This document shows positions 1 through 6,500 of a stretch of DNA of 18,072 nt, in pieces (within the stretch, counting starts at the first letter, position 1; each line of letters opens with the position of its first letter). Made by a program: the position numbers and the translations under genes. The stretch is from Campylobacter sp. (lineage in GTDB: Bacteria; Campylobacterota; Campylobacteria; Campylobacterales; Campylobacteraceae), in assembly GCA_017940085.1 (NCBI GenBank), contig JAGAZK010000008.1:1-18072 (forward strand), given 5' to 3'. Below the pieces are notes generated by a model. That model worked only from the letters and a program-made list of their open reading frames with translations, had not been told where the DNA came from and made no database searches.

Positions 1-888
1 ATTATCTCCGTTTCCTTTTGTATTTTTTTTCAAATCTTCAATTTTTAAGTAAAGTTCCCATAATGCAGTGGTGTTATCAGTCCAAACTTGCCTAATTCCA
101 TCAGGCAAAATTTCTTTATATTCTTCAACTATTTTATTTTCTTTATTATCAGTAACTCTTATTGTAATATGATCAAGAGCTTCGATTTGTTGTATAAAAA
201 GATTTAAATCAAAACTATTATCGTTGTCTTGAAAATATTTAACTTGTTCATCTTTAAAATTTTCAAAATCAATAGATAAATCATCAAAAATAAAATCCAT
301 TTCTAAATCATTGCCTTGATATTCAAATGTTTTTACTTGATTGCCTAAAATATCATCAAAAGAAATTCGAAATGTGTATTTTTTATCTAATGATTGTGAT
401 GTAATATTGTTTGTTTGAATTGAATTGGTTTTGAATATACTATTTGCATATTCAAAACCTCGTGATATTAATCTTTGTAAGTTCTCGCTTCTATCGCTTG
501 TATCTCTTTCTCGTATTGTTTGTGCGTTATTGCTCCCATTGCTACCGATATTTGTGCCGAGCGTTTCTCTGCTTCGGCTTCGTCTTGTGTCAATAGATTG
601 TTCGACATCGTGTATAACATTGTTTGCTCCACTTTGTATAATTGCAAAATCGGCGTTATTTGGTCTATCATCTCCCAAGTTAGTGGAATTTTCTCCAATG
701 CCTCCCACGCTTCTTCCAAGCTCATCTCTTGATTTAGCTTCATTAATTGTCGTTCGCTCAATACTTGCATTGCTTTGCTCCTTTTTGAGATTTTCTATAA
801 TCTCTTTTTGTTCTTGAATAACTCTCAAAGCTTCGCTAATACTTTTTTCGGCTAAGGCTATTTTTTCTAAGATTTCATTTTCTTGCAT
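1..888 (-). CDS. Unknown protein with N-terminal coiled coil, 3' end beyond the window
   Basis: This reading frame starts at ATG 888-886 and stays open for 296 codons to the left edge, so the C-terminus is missing. I do not recognise a family. Residues about 1-40 are charged and heptad-like (begins MQENEILEKIALAEKS). Residues about 40-145 are rich in Ser, Asn, Arg and Gly and look disordered. The remainder resembles a folded acidic domain (for example TFRISFDDILG). Initiation looks modest: an AGAGAAAAA stretch precedes the ATG. The disordered middle is the part that overlaps the nested gene at 468-770 in another frame. It lies 88 bases downstream of the basic protein ending at 977, so it may belong to the same transcript or be reached by readthrough of a weak hairpin. 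The reading frame is clear; the function is unknown. Confidence 0.8.
   Translation of the reverse strand, partial: MQENEILEKIALAEKSISEALRVIQEQKEIIENLKKEQSNASIERTTINEAKSRDELGRSVGGIGENSTNLGDDRPNNADFAIIQSGANNVIHDVEQSIDTRRSRSRETLGTNIGSNGSNNAQTIRERDTSDRSENLQRLISRGFEYANSIFKTNSIQTNNITSQSLDKKYTFRISFDDILGNQVKTFEYQGNDLEMDFIFDDLSIDFENFKDEQVKYFQDNDNSFDLNLFIQQIEALDHITIRVTDNKENKIVEEYKEILPDGIRQVWTDNTTALWELYLKIEDLKKNTKGNGDN
468..770 (-). CDS. Small helical protein nested in another frame of the gene at 1-888
   Basis: A 100-codon gene lies wholly inside the larger reading frame on the same strand, shifted by one base. Its ATG (770-768) follows a strong AAAAAGGAG Shine-Dalgarno with about 7 bases of spacing, better than the one in front of the host gene. 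The product (begins MQVLSERQLMKLNQEM) has the composition of a compact helical protein: amphipathic segments, two Trp residues and no low-complexity runs. The host frame over the same bases encodes a disordered Ser/Asn/Arg/Gly-rich linker, as expected if that linker can tolerate constraint from a second gene. Local base composition is less AT-rich than the surroundings. No family is recognised. The alternative is a chance open frame; the Shine-Dalgarno and protein-like composition argue against it. Confidence 0.55.
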   Translation of the reverse strand: MQVLSERQLMKLNQEMSLEEAWEALEKIPLTWEMIDQITPILQLYKVEQTMLYTMSNNLLTQDEAEAEKRSAQISVAMGAITHKQYEKEIQAIEARTYKD

Positions 889-940
889 ATTTTTCTCTAT
901 TTCATAAAATTGAAAAAGAGAGTATCAAAAAAACAAATTT

Positions 941-967
941 AATACTTAAAAAATAGCTTAAAGTATT
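941..967 (-). terminator. Possible weak intrinsic terminator
   Basis: A perfect 7-bp inverted repeat (AATACTT at 941-947, AAGTATT at 961-967) separates the basic protein gene ending at 977 from the gene starting at 888. On the minus strand it is followed within about 7 bases by a run of seven Ts. The stem is entirely A/T apart from one C/G pair, so it would be a weak terminator or only a partial attenuator. Confidence 0.3.
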
Positions 968-976
968 AACCTTACT

Positions 977-1759
977 TTACCTTTTTCTCTTATGTATTCG
1001 CATTTTTAAATTGCGAATTCTTTGTTTTCTACTACCTTTAAAACGAACTTCATCAATTTCTTTTGCTCGTTTTAACATCTTGCTTTCTTGTTTTAAATTT
1101 TTACAAATTTCATCAATTTGTTTAATCGTTCGTCTATTGCTTCGCTTCATACTAATTAAAAATTCATTTAAATCATCTCCTTGTTCGGCTTTAATTTTTT
1201 CTTGCTCTTTTGTATATTCGTTTATTTCTAAATTCTCTTGCAAATCATTAATTCTTGCGTCTTGTTCTTGCAAATATCTAGGTTTAAAATCTTTTTTACC
1301 CATAGCAGATTCTAAATTCATCTCATAATTCATTCTAACCAAAGTTTGAGCTATAATTTGTTCTGCAAATTCGGCATTCGTGCCAATAAATTGAATATGC
1401 GGTGAATTTATTTCTCTATCTTGCAAATGAATTTCTAAAACACCAACAATGCCATTTTGAAGAAGTCTTTTTCCTAAAATTTGTTTTAATTCAGCGATTT
1501 TTTCATAATCGATTATTAAATTTCTACACCATACATTCGCAGTTTTAATTTCACCTTGTTGTTTTAAATATGCCAAAAGTTGCTCTTTCGTAGCTCTTGC
1601 TCCTGTAAAAAGTTTATCAGGATTTTCTCTATTTTCAATAATAAGAGCTATTTTTTGTAAAAAATAGTCTCTTGTTTTTTCATCATCTATCAGCACAAGA
1701 GCGTCCCTTGCTTCCCTTAAAAAACTAGTTGAGTGCGAACTTCTAGCAGGCTGTATCAT
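977..1759 (-). CDS. Unknown basic cytosolic protein with a degenerate HUH/HUQ-like motif
   Basis: This encodes a 260-residue soluble protein that I cannot assign to a family. The N-terminal two thirds look globular. Around residues 110-125 it reads GVLEIHLQDREINSPHIQFIG, whose SPHIQF core resembles motif III of HUH relaxases and Rep proteins (typically HxDE..PHxH), with Gln in place of the last His. No catalytic Tyr can be placed with confidence, so relaxase function is only a suggestion. Residues about 165-260 are a charged coiled coil ending in a strongly basic tail (RIHKRKR). Its ATG overlaps the stop of the zeta-like gene (ATGA), so the two are probably translated together. In zeta-type modules a coupled partner can be an antitoxin, but 260 residues is large for that role. 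Confidence 0.8.
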   Translation of the reverse strand: MIQPARSSHSTSFLREARDALVLIDDEKTRDYFLQKIALIIENRENPDKLFTGARATKEQLLAYLKQQGEIKTANVWCRNLIIDYEKIAELKQILGKRLLQNGIVGVLEIHLQDREINSPHIQFIGTNAEFAEQIIAQTLVRMNYEMNLESAMGKKDFKPRYLQEQDARINDLQENLEINEYTKEQEKIKAEQGDDLNEFLISMKRSNRRTIKQIDEICKNLKQESKMLKRAKEIDEVRFKGSRKQRIRNLKMRIHKRKR

Positions 1760-2499
1760 TGTAATCTCTTTTTAATTTTAGGCTTTTCATTTTGCTTAAT
1801 TTCATTATTTTTATCAAATAATATATCTTTAATATTTCTATTATTTGCCACTTGCTCTATCTCATCAAAATAACTATCTATAAAAAAATGAAAATTTGGA
1901 TTTAAACAAGATTTTAGCATTTCGTCAAACCATTCTATGCTTTTATAAATAGTTATATTAAAATCCTTTTTCTCAGCAATTTTTATCAAATTTGAAAATT
2001 TTTGTTCATCTTGATTTTTTATAAGTTTGCTATTGTCATAAAAATAAATCGTATCACAAATTGGAATTATTTTGGCTAGATTTTCAAAGCTTTGAGAAAA
2101 ACGCCTTTCTAGTGTTTTATCGTCAATTCCGTGTCCTTTTTTTGCCACTCTAATAGCAACTCTTTGTTTTGATAGTTCAACACTTTCAAGTCCAACATAA
2201 AATAGTGTTATGTTATAACCACTTTTTTTAGCTTGTTTAATGAAATTTACAATAGAATGACCACTAAGCGTAGTTTCAATATTAAAATCAATGCCTTTTT
2301 TCAAATATGAGTTACGGAGTTTTATAGCAAGTCTCCCTGCCCTATTTTGGTCTAGCGGATTGTTCCAATCGCCAAATTCTCGCACAATTTCATCAGAATT
2401 TATTCTTGCTCCATAAAAATCATTATTTTCTAATTGATTTATATAAAAAGTTGATTTTCCTGCTCCATTTACACCTGCAAAAATATATAAATTATTCAT
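1756..2499 (-). CDS. Zeta-toxin-like P-loop kinase (COG4185 type)
   Basis: The product is a 247-residue P-loop NTPase of the zeta toxin/predicted kinase group. Family members phosphorylate small substrates such as UDP-N-acetylglucosamine, although the substrate here is not known. The Walker A is GVNGAGKST at residues 9-17. It is followed by the family's NSDEIVREFG region, an AGR motif, the strand IETTLSG (about residues 75-81), and the RVAKKGHGID...RRF segment that carries the lid arginines in this family. The last 60 or so residues are lysine-rich and end KIKKRLQ. It lies in a tight cluster with a 79-residue gene upstream and a coupled basic gene downstream. The Shine-Dalgarno is AAAGGAT. 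Such genes on mobile elements usually act in toxin-antitoxin modules or as defence/maintenance genes. No classical epsilon antitoxin is visible. The family call is firm; the role as a toxin is inferred. Confidence 0.85.
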   Translation of the reverse strand: MNNLYIFAGVNGAGKSTFYINQLENNDFYGARINSDEIVREFGDWNNPLDQNRAGRLAIKLRNSYLKKGIDFNIETTLSGHSIVNFIKQAKKSGYNITLFYVGLESVELSKQRVAIRVAKKGHGIDDKTLERRFSQSFENLAKIIPICDTIYFYDNSKLIKNQDEQKFSNLIKIAEKKDFNITIYKSIEWFDEMLKSCLNPNFHFFIDSYFDEIEQVANNRNIKDILFDKNNEIKQNEKPKIKKRLQ

Positions 2500-2521
2500 T
2501 TTAATCCTTTAATCTTTAAAA

Positions 2522-2761
2522 TTAAATATTGATTTTACGGCAATTTGTTAATTCGCCGACCAAGTTTTCAAGATATATTTTTGCTTCTCTATATCTCTTG
2601 TCTATTTGTATGATATATCTTGTTTTTTCGCCTTTGTTTTTTGCAAATTCGCAAGAAATATTATCTTCATAAATTTTTATATAATCGTTTTTTTTGCAAA
2701 ATTTAATAATTTTGTCATCAAGAACGAAATTTCGTAAATTTGGGTTTAATTTTATCATCAA
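2522..2761 (-). CDS. Small protein upstream of the zeta-like kinase, candidate antitoxin
   Basis: This 79-codon gene (begins MMIKLNPNLRNFVLDD) has an AAAAAAGGAAA Shine-Dalgarno and ends 22 bases before the zeta-like kinase start. The protein is small, mixed charged and soluble, with predicted beta strands around KTRYIIQIDKRYREAKIYLE. Two Cys residues occur but form no zinc motif. No family is recognised. Its size and place directly upstream of a zeta/COG4185 kinase fit an antitoxin, but this rests on position only. Either of the two consecutive ATG codons could be the start. Confidence 0.7.
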   Translation of the reverse strand: MMIKLNPNLRNFVLDDKIIKFCKKNDYIKIYEDNISCEFAKNKGEKTRYIIQIDKRYREAKIYLENLVGELTNCRKINI

Positions 2762-2775
2762 ATTTCCTTTTTTAT

Positions 2776-3201
2776 TTAATAATCATTGCTGAAATTGCTC
2801 GAATAAGCTACAAAACACGCAACATTTGCTAAAATTACTTGAACGATAAGAAATAAAGCAAAAAAAGATAATTTATTATCACAAATTTTCTTGCCCATTT
2901 CTTGAAAAAATATGGTAACCTGTTTGGACATAAAAATTAATCCGCAATTTACAAATAAACTAAGAAATGTAACAAATATTGCTACCAGCAATATTTCGCC
3001 ATTGCTTAAATAACGAATTATACCTTTTCCTGCTATAACACCTAACGACATATTAAAAAGCACAAGCACAAAAAATAACATAGGTAATATTAGTAACGCT
3101 TCTTTCCCTGTTTTAGCCAATACTGCATTAGCTAAGGGCATACCCATCAAAACAAAAAGAGCAGTTACAACTATTAATGCAACATAATTAGATCTGTTCA
3201 T
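2776..3201 (-). CDS. Four-helix integral membrane protein
   Basis: The 141-residue product has four hydrophobic segments at about residues 6-29, 35-56, 70-91 and 111-132, joined by short charged loops. It has no recognisable catalytic motif. It is translated directly after the 35-residue membrane peptide: its AAAGGAT Shine-Dalgarno overlaps the last codons and stop of that peptide gene, which suggests coupled synthesis and perhaps a shared complex. Possible roles include entry or surface exclusion, or a conjugation accessory membrane protein; neither can be shown from the sequence. Confidence 0.8.
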   Translation of the reverse strand: MNRSNYVALIVVTALFVLMGMPLANAVLAKTGKEALLILPMLFFVLVLFNMSLGVIAGKGIIRYLSNGEILLVAIFVTFLSLFVNCGLIFMSKQVTIFFQEMGKKICDNKLSFFALFLIVQVILANVACFVAYSSNFSNDY

Positions 3202-3204
3202 ATT

Positions 3205-3312
3205 TTATCCTTTAATTTTACTAAATTCTTTTAAAATTTGATAAGTCGCAAAGCTTCCCCAAGCGACACCTATTAATGTGAATAAAAAAATTTCTAAAAT
3301 TTCAATCAGCAT
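3205..3312 (-). CDS. 35-residue single-pass membrane peptide
   Basis: A small gene runs from ATG 3312-3310 to TAA 3207-3205. It is preceded by a strong AAAAAAGGAG Shine-Dalgarno with 5 to 7 bases of spacing. The peptide (MLIEILEIFLFTLIGVAWGS then FATYQILKEFSKIKG) has a hydrophobic core at about residues 3-26 and a basic C-terminal end, consistent with one inner-membrane helix. Its 3' end carries the Shine-Dalgarno of the four-helix membrane protein gene. It resembles the small membrane subunits common in phage, conjugation and type I toxin loci, but no specific family is recognised. Confidence 0.65.
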   Translation of the reverse strand: MLIEILEIFLFTLIGVAWGSFATYQILKEFSKIKG

Positions 3313-3326
3313 TTTTACTCCTTTTT

Positions 3327-3335
3327 TGGTATAAT
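3327..3335 (+). promoter_or_regulatory. Extended -10 promoter on the plus strand
   Basis: TGGTATAAT is a perfect TGnTATAAT extended -10 element preceded by a run of six Ts (3322-3327), the usual form of a Campylobacter vegetative promoter. Transcription would start near 3341-3343, at the left arm of the 13-bp inverted repeat, and run rightwards opposite to all genes in the window. It would give a short structured RNA and could extend antisense into the RHH gene. Confidence 0.45.
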
Positions 3336-3338
3336 GCT

Positions 3339-3379
3339 GATTAACATTTAAGCGAACGCCAATTCTTTAAATGTTAATC
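3339..3379. repeat. Perfect 13-bp inverted repeat (operator, RNA hairpin or oriT candidate)
   Basis: GATTAACATTTAA (3339-3351) and TTAAATGTTAATC (3367-3379) are exact reverse complements separated by 15 bases that include GCGAACGCC. The site sits between the RHH gene and the 35-residue peptide gene. It could be a binding site for the RHH protein or another dimeric regulator, the stem of a short RNA made from the promoter at 3327-3335, or the inverted repeat of a transfer origin. The sequence does not decide between these. Confidence 0.6.
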
Positions 3380-3381
3380 TA

Positions 3382-3396
3382 GGGGCTTTTAGCCCC
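3382..3396. terminator. GC-rich hairpin 3' of the RHH gene
   Basis: GGGGCTTTTAGCCCC forms a perfect 6-bp stem with a 3-base loop and stands out in a very AT-rich region. It lies 10 bases after the stop codon of the RHH gene, so it could end or attenuate the parA-RHH transcript, or end a short plus-strand RNA. Neither strand has a clean T-run directly after it, so it is not a textbook intrinsic terminator. Confidence 0.45.
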
Positions 3397-3405
3397 ACCT
3401 AAATT

Positions 3406-3870
3406 CTATTTATCAATTTCAGGTATTATTATTTCAAACATTTTGTCAAAATAATCACTCATTTTTTCAAATTTACGCTCTTTTGCTCTATTTTGCATTG
3501 TTTCAAAATCTAAAATAAGTGATATTCCAACTTTTCTGCCATTTTTAGCTAATTTATCTAAATCACTAAATTTACTTTCGTTTGGATCAAACTCAATTTT
3601 CTTTTCATAAAAAGTGTTTTCCATAAATTTGATTAAATTTGTCAAATTTACATTTTTTGTTTTTGAAATTTGAGATAATTTTTCTTTTGTTTCTTTTGAA
3701 ACATAAATACTTATTTGTTTCCCACTTTTAGTCTGCGAATTTTGAATTTGTTCTTTTTTAACAACTTGTTGCACCGCTTCGTTTTTAGTATCTTTTGATA
3801 CACCATTTTCAACCATTTCAGATTTTTTACCTATATTTGCTAAAATTTCGTTTGATATTTGTCTTGCCAT
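3406..3870 (-). CDS. Ribbon-helix-helix DNA-binding partner of ParA (ParB/ParG-like)
   Basis: The 154-residue protein has a disordered, charged N-terminal region (residues 1-50). It is followed by a likely ribbon-helix-helix unit at about residues 50-90: a beta strand QISIYVSKE, then two helices ETKEKLSQISKTKNV and NLTNLIKFMENTFY. The rest (about 95-154) is helical and of unknown role. It begins 11 bases after the parA stop with an AAGGAT Shine-Dalgarno. A small ParA followed by a small RHH protein is the usual layout of type Ib partition loci, where the RHH protein binds the centromere, stimulates the ATPase and represses its own operon. The TTACTTAT repeats before parA and the inverted repeat after this gene are candidate binding sites. 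The RHH call is by pattern; the partition role follows from context. Confidence 0.7.
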   Translation of the reverse strand: MARQISNEILANIGKKSEMVENGVSKDTKNEAVQQVVKKEQIQNSQTKSGKQISIYVSKETKEKLSQISKTKNVNLTNLIKFMENTFYEKKIEFDPNESKFSDLDKLAKNGRKVGISLILDFETMQNRAKERKFEKMSDYFDKMFEIIIPEIDK

Positions 3871-3880
3871 TTTTTATCCT

Positions 3881-4537
3881 TTATTTCAAATTTTCAATTT
3901 CTTTAAATAGACTTCTTAGCTCTTTAACCGCTTTTTTGTCATATTCGTATTTATTTTCTTCAAAAACAGATTTACCACCTGCGATTGAAAATTTGTATCT
4001 TGCTCTATCTCTTATAACACTATCAAAAAATGTAAAATTTCTACATCTTGAATACGGTGCTTTAAGGGTATCTATATTTTTTACGGAGCTGTGAATACGA
4101 TTTAAAACAATATGTGTTTTTAGTTCATTTAAGCCCATTTCTTTTGCTATATCACTCAAAATATTATTAAAATCAAATAAGCGAAGTGTTTCAACTGGAC
4201 TATCGCTGACAGGCGTAATTATAATATCACTAAGTGCTAAAACAATTCTATTTAAAGAACTATCAAAACCACCTGTATCAATTACAACTATTTCATAATC
4301 ATTATTTTGAATAAAATTTGCCAAATCCTTATCATTGTCAAAATGTTTAATATCTAAACCTGAAAGTTCATAGGCATTGCGAATTTTATTAAAATTTGTA
4401 ATTGAGTGTTGTCCGTCTAGATCGATAATACAAAATCTTTTTTGCTTACCTAATAGCAAATTAACACAATAGTTAAATGCTAACATAGTCTTACCAACAC
4501 CACCTTTTGGGTGGGCGAAAGTAATTATCTTACTCAT
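3881..4537 (-). CDS. parA: ParA-family partition ATPase
   Basis: A 218-residue ParA/MinD-type ATPase without an N-terminal DNA-binding extension, the short form found in type Ib partition systems. It has the deviant Walker A KGGVGKT (residues 11-17), the A' motif IDLDGQ (about 38-43) and the Walker B strand IVVIDTGG (about 83-90). ATP-dependent non-specific DNA binding and release by such proteins moves plasmid or element copies to daughter cells, and ICEs also carry them for stability when excised. Shine-Dalgarno AAAGGAG. The gene starts a new transcription block: a 123-base leader with repeated TTACTTAT elements separates it from the coupling protein gene, and the RHH gene follows. Confidence 0.92.
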   Translation of the reverse strand: MSKIITFAHPKGGVGKTMLAFNYCVNLLLGKQKRFCIIDLDGQHSITNFNKIRNAYELSGLDIKHFDNDKDLANFIQNNDYEIVVIDTGGFDSSLNRIVLALSDIIITPVSDSPVETLRLFDFNNILSDIAKEMGLNELKTHIVLNRIHSSVKNIDTLKAPYSRCRNFTFFDSVIRDRARYKFSIAGGKSVFEENKYEYDKKAVKELRSLFKEIENLK

Positions 4538-4563
4538 ATACTCTCCTTTAAAATGTTAAATGT

Positions 4564-4616
4564 ATTTTACTTATAATTAGCTTATAAGTAACTTAAAATT
4601 AAAGGATAAGTAAAAT
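4564..4616. promoter_or_regulatory. Repeated TTACTTAT/ATAAGTAA elements upstream of parA
   Basis: Three copies of one 8-bp element lie in the leader of parA: TTACTTAT at 4567-4574, its inverse ATAAGTAA at 4584-4591, and ATAAGTAA again at 4606-4613. The first two form a perfect 10-bp inverted repeat (4567-4576 with 4582-4591). The first and third match over 11 bp (4564-4574 with 4606-4616). The direct copies are 22 bases apart, about two helical turns. This is the pattern expected of an RHH-protein operator or centromere with autoregulation of parA, but the assignment is inferred. Confidence 0.55.
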
Positions 4617-4660
4617 GTTTTTAAAAATTTTACATTTATAATACTATTACAATACAACTA

Positions 4661-6499
4661 CTATAAACCTACAATTTGTTTAAGTTCGTCATCTAAAATA
4701 TTATTAACTTCGCTGAAAAATTGCTTTTTAGAAAGACATTGTGTCAAAGGTATTTTTTGAGCTGTTTTGCCTTGATAAATAATTTTTTTACCCATAGTTC
4801 TTAAAGTGGTTTCACTACACGCAACAGATCTATACATTTTACCATTTGCAAAAACCATCATTTCTCCGTTACTCATATTCATAACTTCATTGTGTTCTAT
4901 GGCATCTTTTTCTTCATATTGATATGAATCTTCTGTGCTTCCTTCGCCTTTTGCACTCTCTCTTCTTTCTGCGTAATTTCTACTAATAACTTTTTGTTTT
5001 GGTATCATTTCATTATAAAACTTTGTTGTTTCAGGGTGTAAATTTTTCATCAAAATATGGCAACCTGTAACATCTATAATTTCTTTTCTCTCATAATCAT
5101 TTTTTGCAACCACATCAATTTGTGCCGGACTTTGAAAAAATGGAAACATAGGAATGCCAATAGCTCTTGATTTAGATTCTAATCGTCCATAGCCTTCTGT
5201 TACATAACTTCCAAGCTCATCGCAATAACATACAAAAGGAATTTTTGGTTCTTTTGCATATTTTGCTTTCTGAGCTGAAACGCCTTTTATAAGACCTAAA
5301 ATAAGTCGCCCTAGTTCTCGTGGCGTAGTATCAGAATCCATTGTAGGAAGTGTAACAAAAATTATTTTATTTCTTTGTGTAGCTTCCCAAAGACTTATAT
5401 CAGGATTTGGGGCATTAAAAACTCTACCATAATCGCTACCCAAATTTGTAAGAACAGAACGCCAAGCTCCAACTGAAACTCCGACATCATAAACGCCTTG
5501 TAAATCAGAATTCGAAGCTTGTTTCATAATTGTATCAACCCATTTTTTATCTTGCGGATTGCCCTTTAAAAAATCATCATAAGCTATTTCGATTGATGAA
5601 CTTACAAATAAAACAAAATCCTTTATACCTATATCTTGATCAACTAAATGTTTATAATCGATGGCTAATTTTGCAAGACTAGTTAAACTCATAAGCTCTT
5701 GCAAAGTTGAAAAATTTAAAATAAAATCTTTTTCATTGTCTCTTTTATAAACCATAATTTTTAAAATGTTTTTCATAAATTCTTTTTGTTTTGCTTTCCA
5801 TTCGTTTTCTTCGCCGATAAGCAAAGCAATTAAAATTTCATAAATAGAAAGAGCTGAACCACTTAAAAGCGGATTTATTGTATGTGTATTATTCATATCA
5901 AGAAAATTTAGATGAAAAAAATCATCTTCTCTACCAAGAGAAGCTACAAGTCCGTAAATTTCTTTTGCAAATTCATCAGTTCCTTTTCCATCAATAGCTA
6001 AACAACCACCACCCAAAACAACACATTGTTCGATTAAGCCTTTCATTAAAACTGATTTCCCTGCACCTACTGTTGCCATACACAAAAAATGTCTTTTTAC
6101 AAGTTCGGCATTTACTAAAATCGGTCTTGTTTGATTATTTTTATGTTTACTGCTTTTAACAGCGTCTCCATAGAATTTTTTTACTTCGTTGCCCAAATGA
6201 AGCATATAGTTAGATTTTGGTTCGTTTGAAACAACTGCTTCTTTTTGTTTTTCTTCAAAACTCATTTCAGACGGCGATGAATAAATAGCGAAAAAACACG
6301 CTAAAAAAATCACAAAAGCAGTTGTTATAAAAACTTGTAAATTTAATCCTAATGTAAAAGACGCAATTACACAACAAATAATCGAAACTACTCCAAAAAC
6401 TTTTAAAAATATAGAAGCTAAATCATCTTCTTGCAAATATTTTTTAAAACTAGTTTTTTGCGGTCGGTGATGACGAACTTGACTTTGAACTACTTCCAT
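4661..6499 (-). CDS. Type IV coupling protein, VirD4/TraG/TraD family ATPase
   Basis: This 612-residue membrane-anchored ATPase links the DNA-processing complex or secreted substrates to the type IV secretion channel. Two N-terminal membrane helices lie at about residues 28-50 and 53-73. The Walker A is ATVGAGKS (142-149) and the Walker B is PFVCYCDELGS (421-431), with the DEL typical of TraG/TraD proteins. The region after it (about 445-510, IPMFPFFQSPAQID onward) matches the usual TraM-recognition/C-terminal part of the ATPase domain. The length is normal for the family. A small exported protein gene lies directly upstream, ending 1 base before this start. It is the last gene of the right-hand operon before the parA leader. 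It is the clearest evidence that the element is conjugative. The gene name differs between systems, so none is given. Confidence 0.92.
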   Translation of the reverse strand: MEVVQSQVRHHRPQKTSFKKYLQEDDLASIFLKVFGVVSIICCVIASFTLGLNLQVFITTAFVIFLACFFAIYSSPSEMSFEEKQKEAVVSNEPKSNYMLHLGNEVKKFYGDAVKSSKHKNNQTRPILVNAELVKRHFLCMATVGAGKSVLMKGLIEQCVVLGGGCLAIDGKGTDEFAKEIYGLVASLGREDDFFHLNFLDMNNTHTINPLLSGSALSIYEILIALLIGEENEWKAKQKEFMKNILKIMVYKRDNEKDFILNFSTLQELMSLTSLAKLAIDYKHLVDQDIGIKDFVLFVSSSIEIAYDDFLKGNPQDKKWVDTIMKQASNSDLQGVYDVGVSVGAWRSVLTNLGSDYGRVFNAPNPDISLWEATQRNKIIFVTLPTMDSDTTPRELGRLILGLIKGVSAQKAKYAKEPKIPFVCYCDELGSYVTEGYGRLESKSRAIGIPMFPFFQSPAQIDVVAKNDYERKEIIDVTGCHILMKNLHPETTKFYNEMIPKQKVISRNYAERRESAKGEGSTEDSYQYEEKDAIEHNEVMNMSNGEMMVFANGKMYRSVACSETTLRTMGKKIIYQGKTAQKIPLTQCLSKKQFFSEVNNILDDELKQIVGL

Positions 6500-6500
6500 T

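Noticed and set aside
425..817. Plus-strand reading frame of 130 codons
   Set aside because: It is antisense to the host and nested genes, its Leu/Ser-rich translation is typical of a reversed coding frame, and there is no Shine-Dalgarno before its ATG.
3339..3396. Firm oriT call for the inverted repeat region
   Set aside because: No relaxase of known type is present to match a nic consensus, and the site is equally explained as an operator or RNA hairpin.
3795..4094. Plus-strand reading frame over the RHH and parA genes
   Set aside because: It lies opposite two well-supported genes and shows no ribosome-binding site or recognisable motif.
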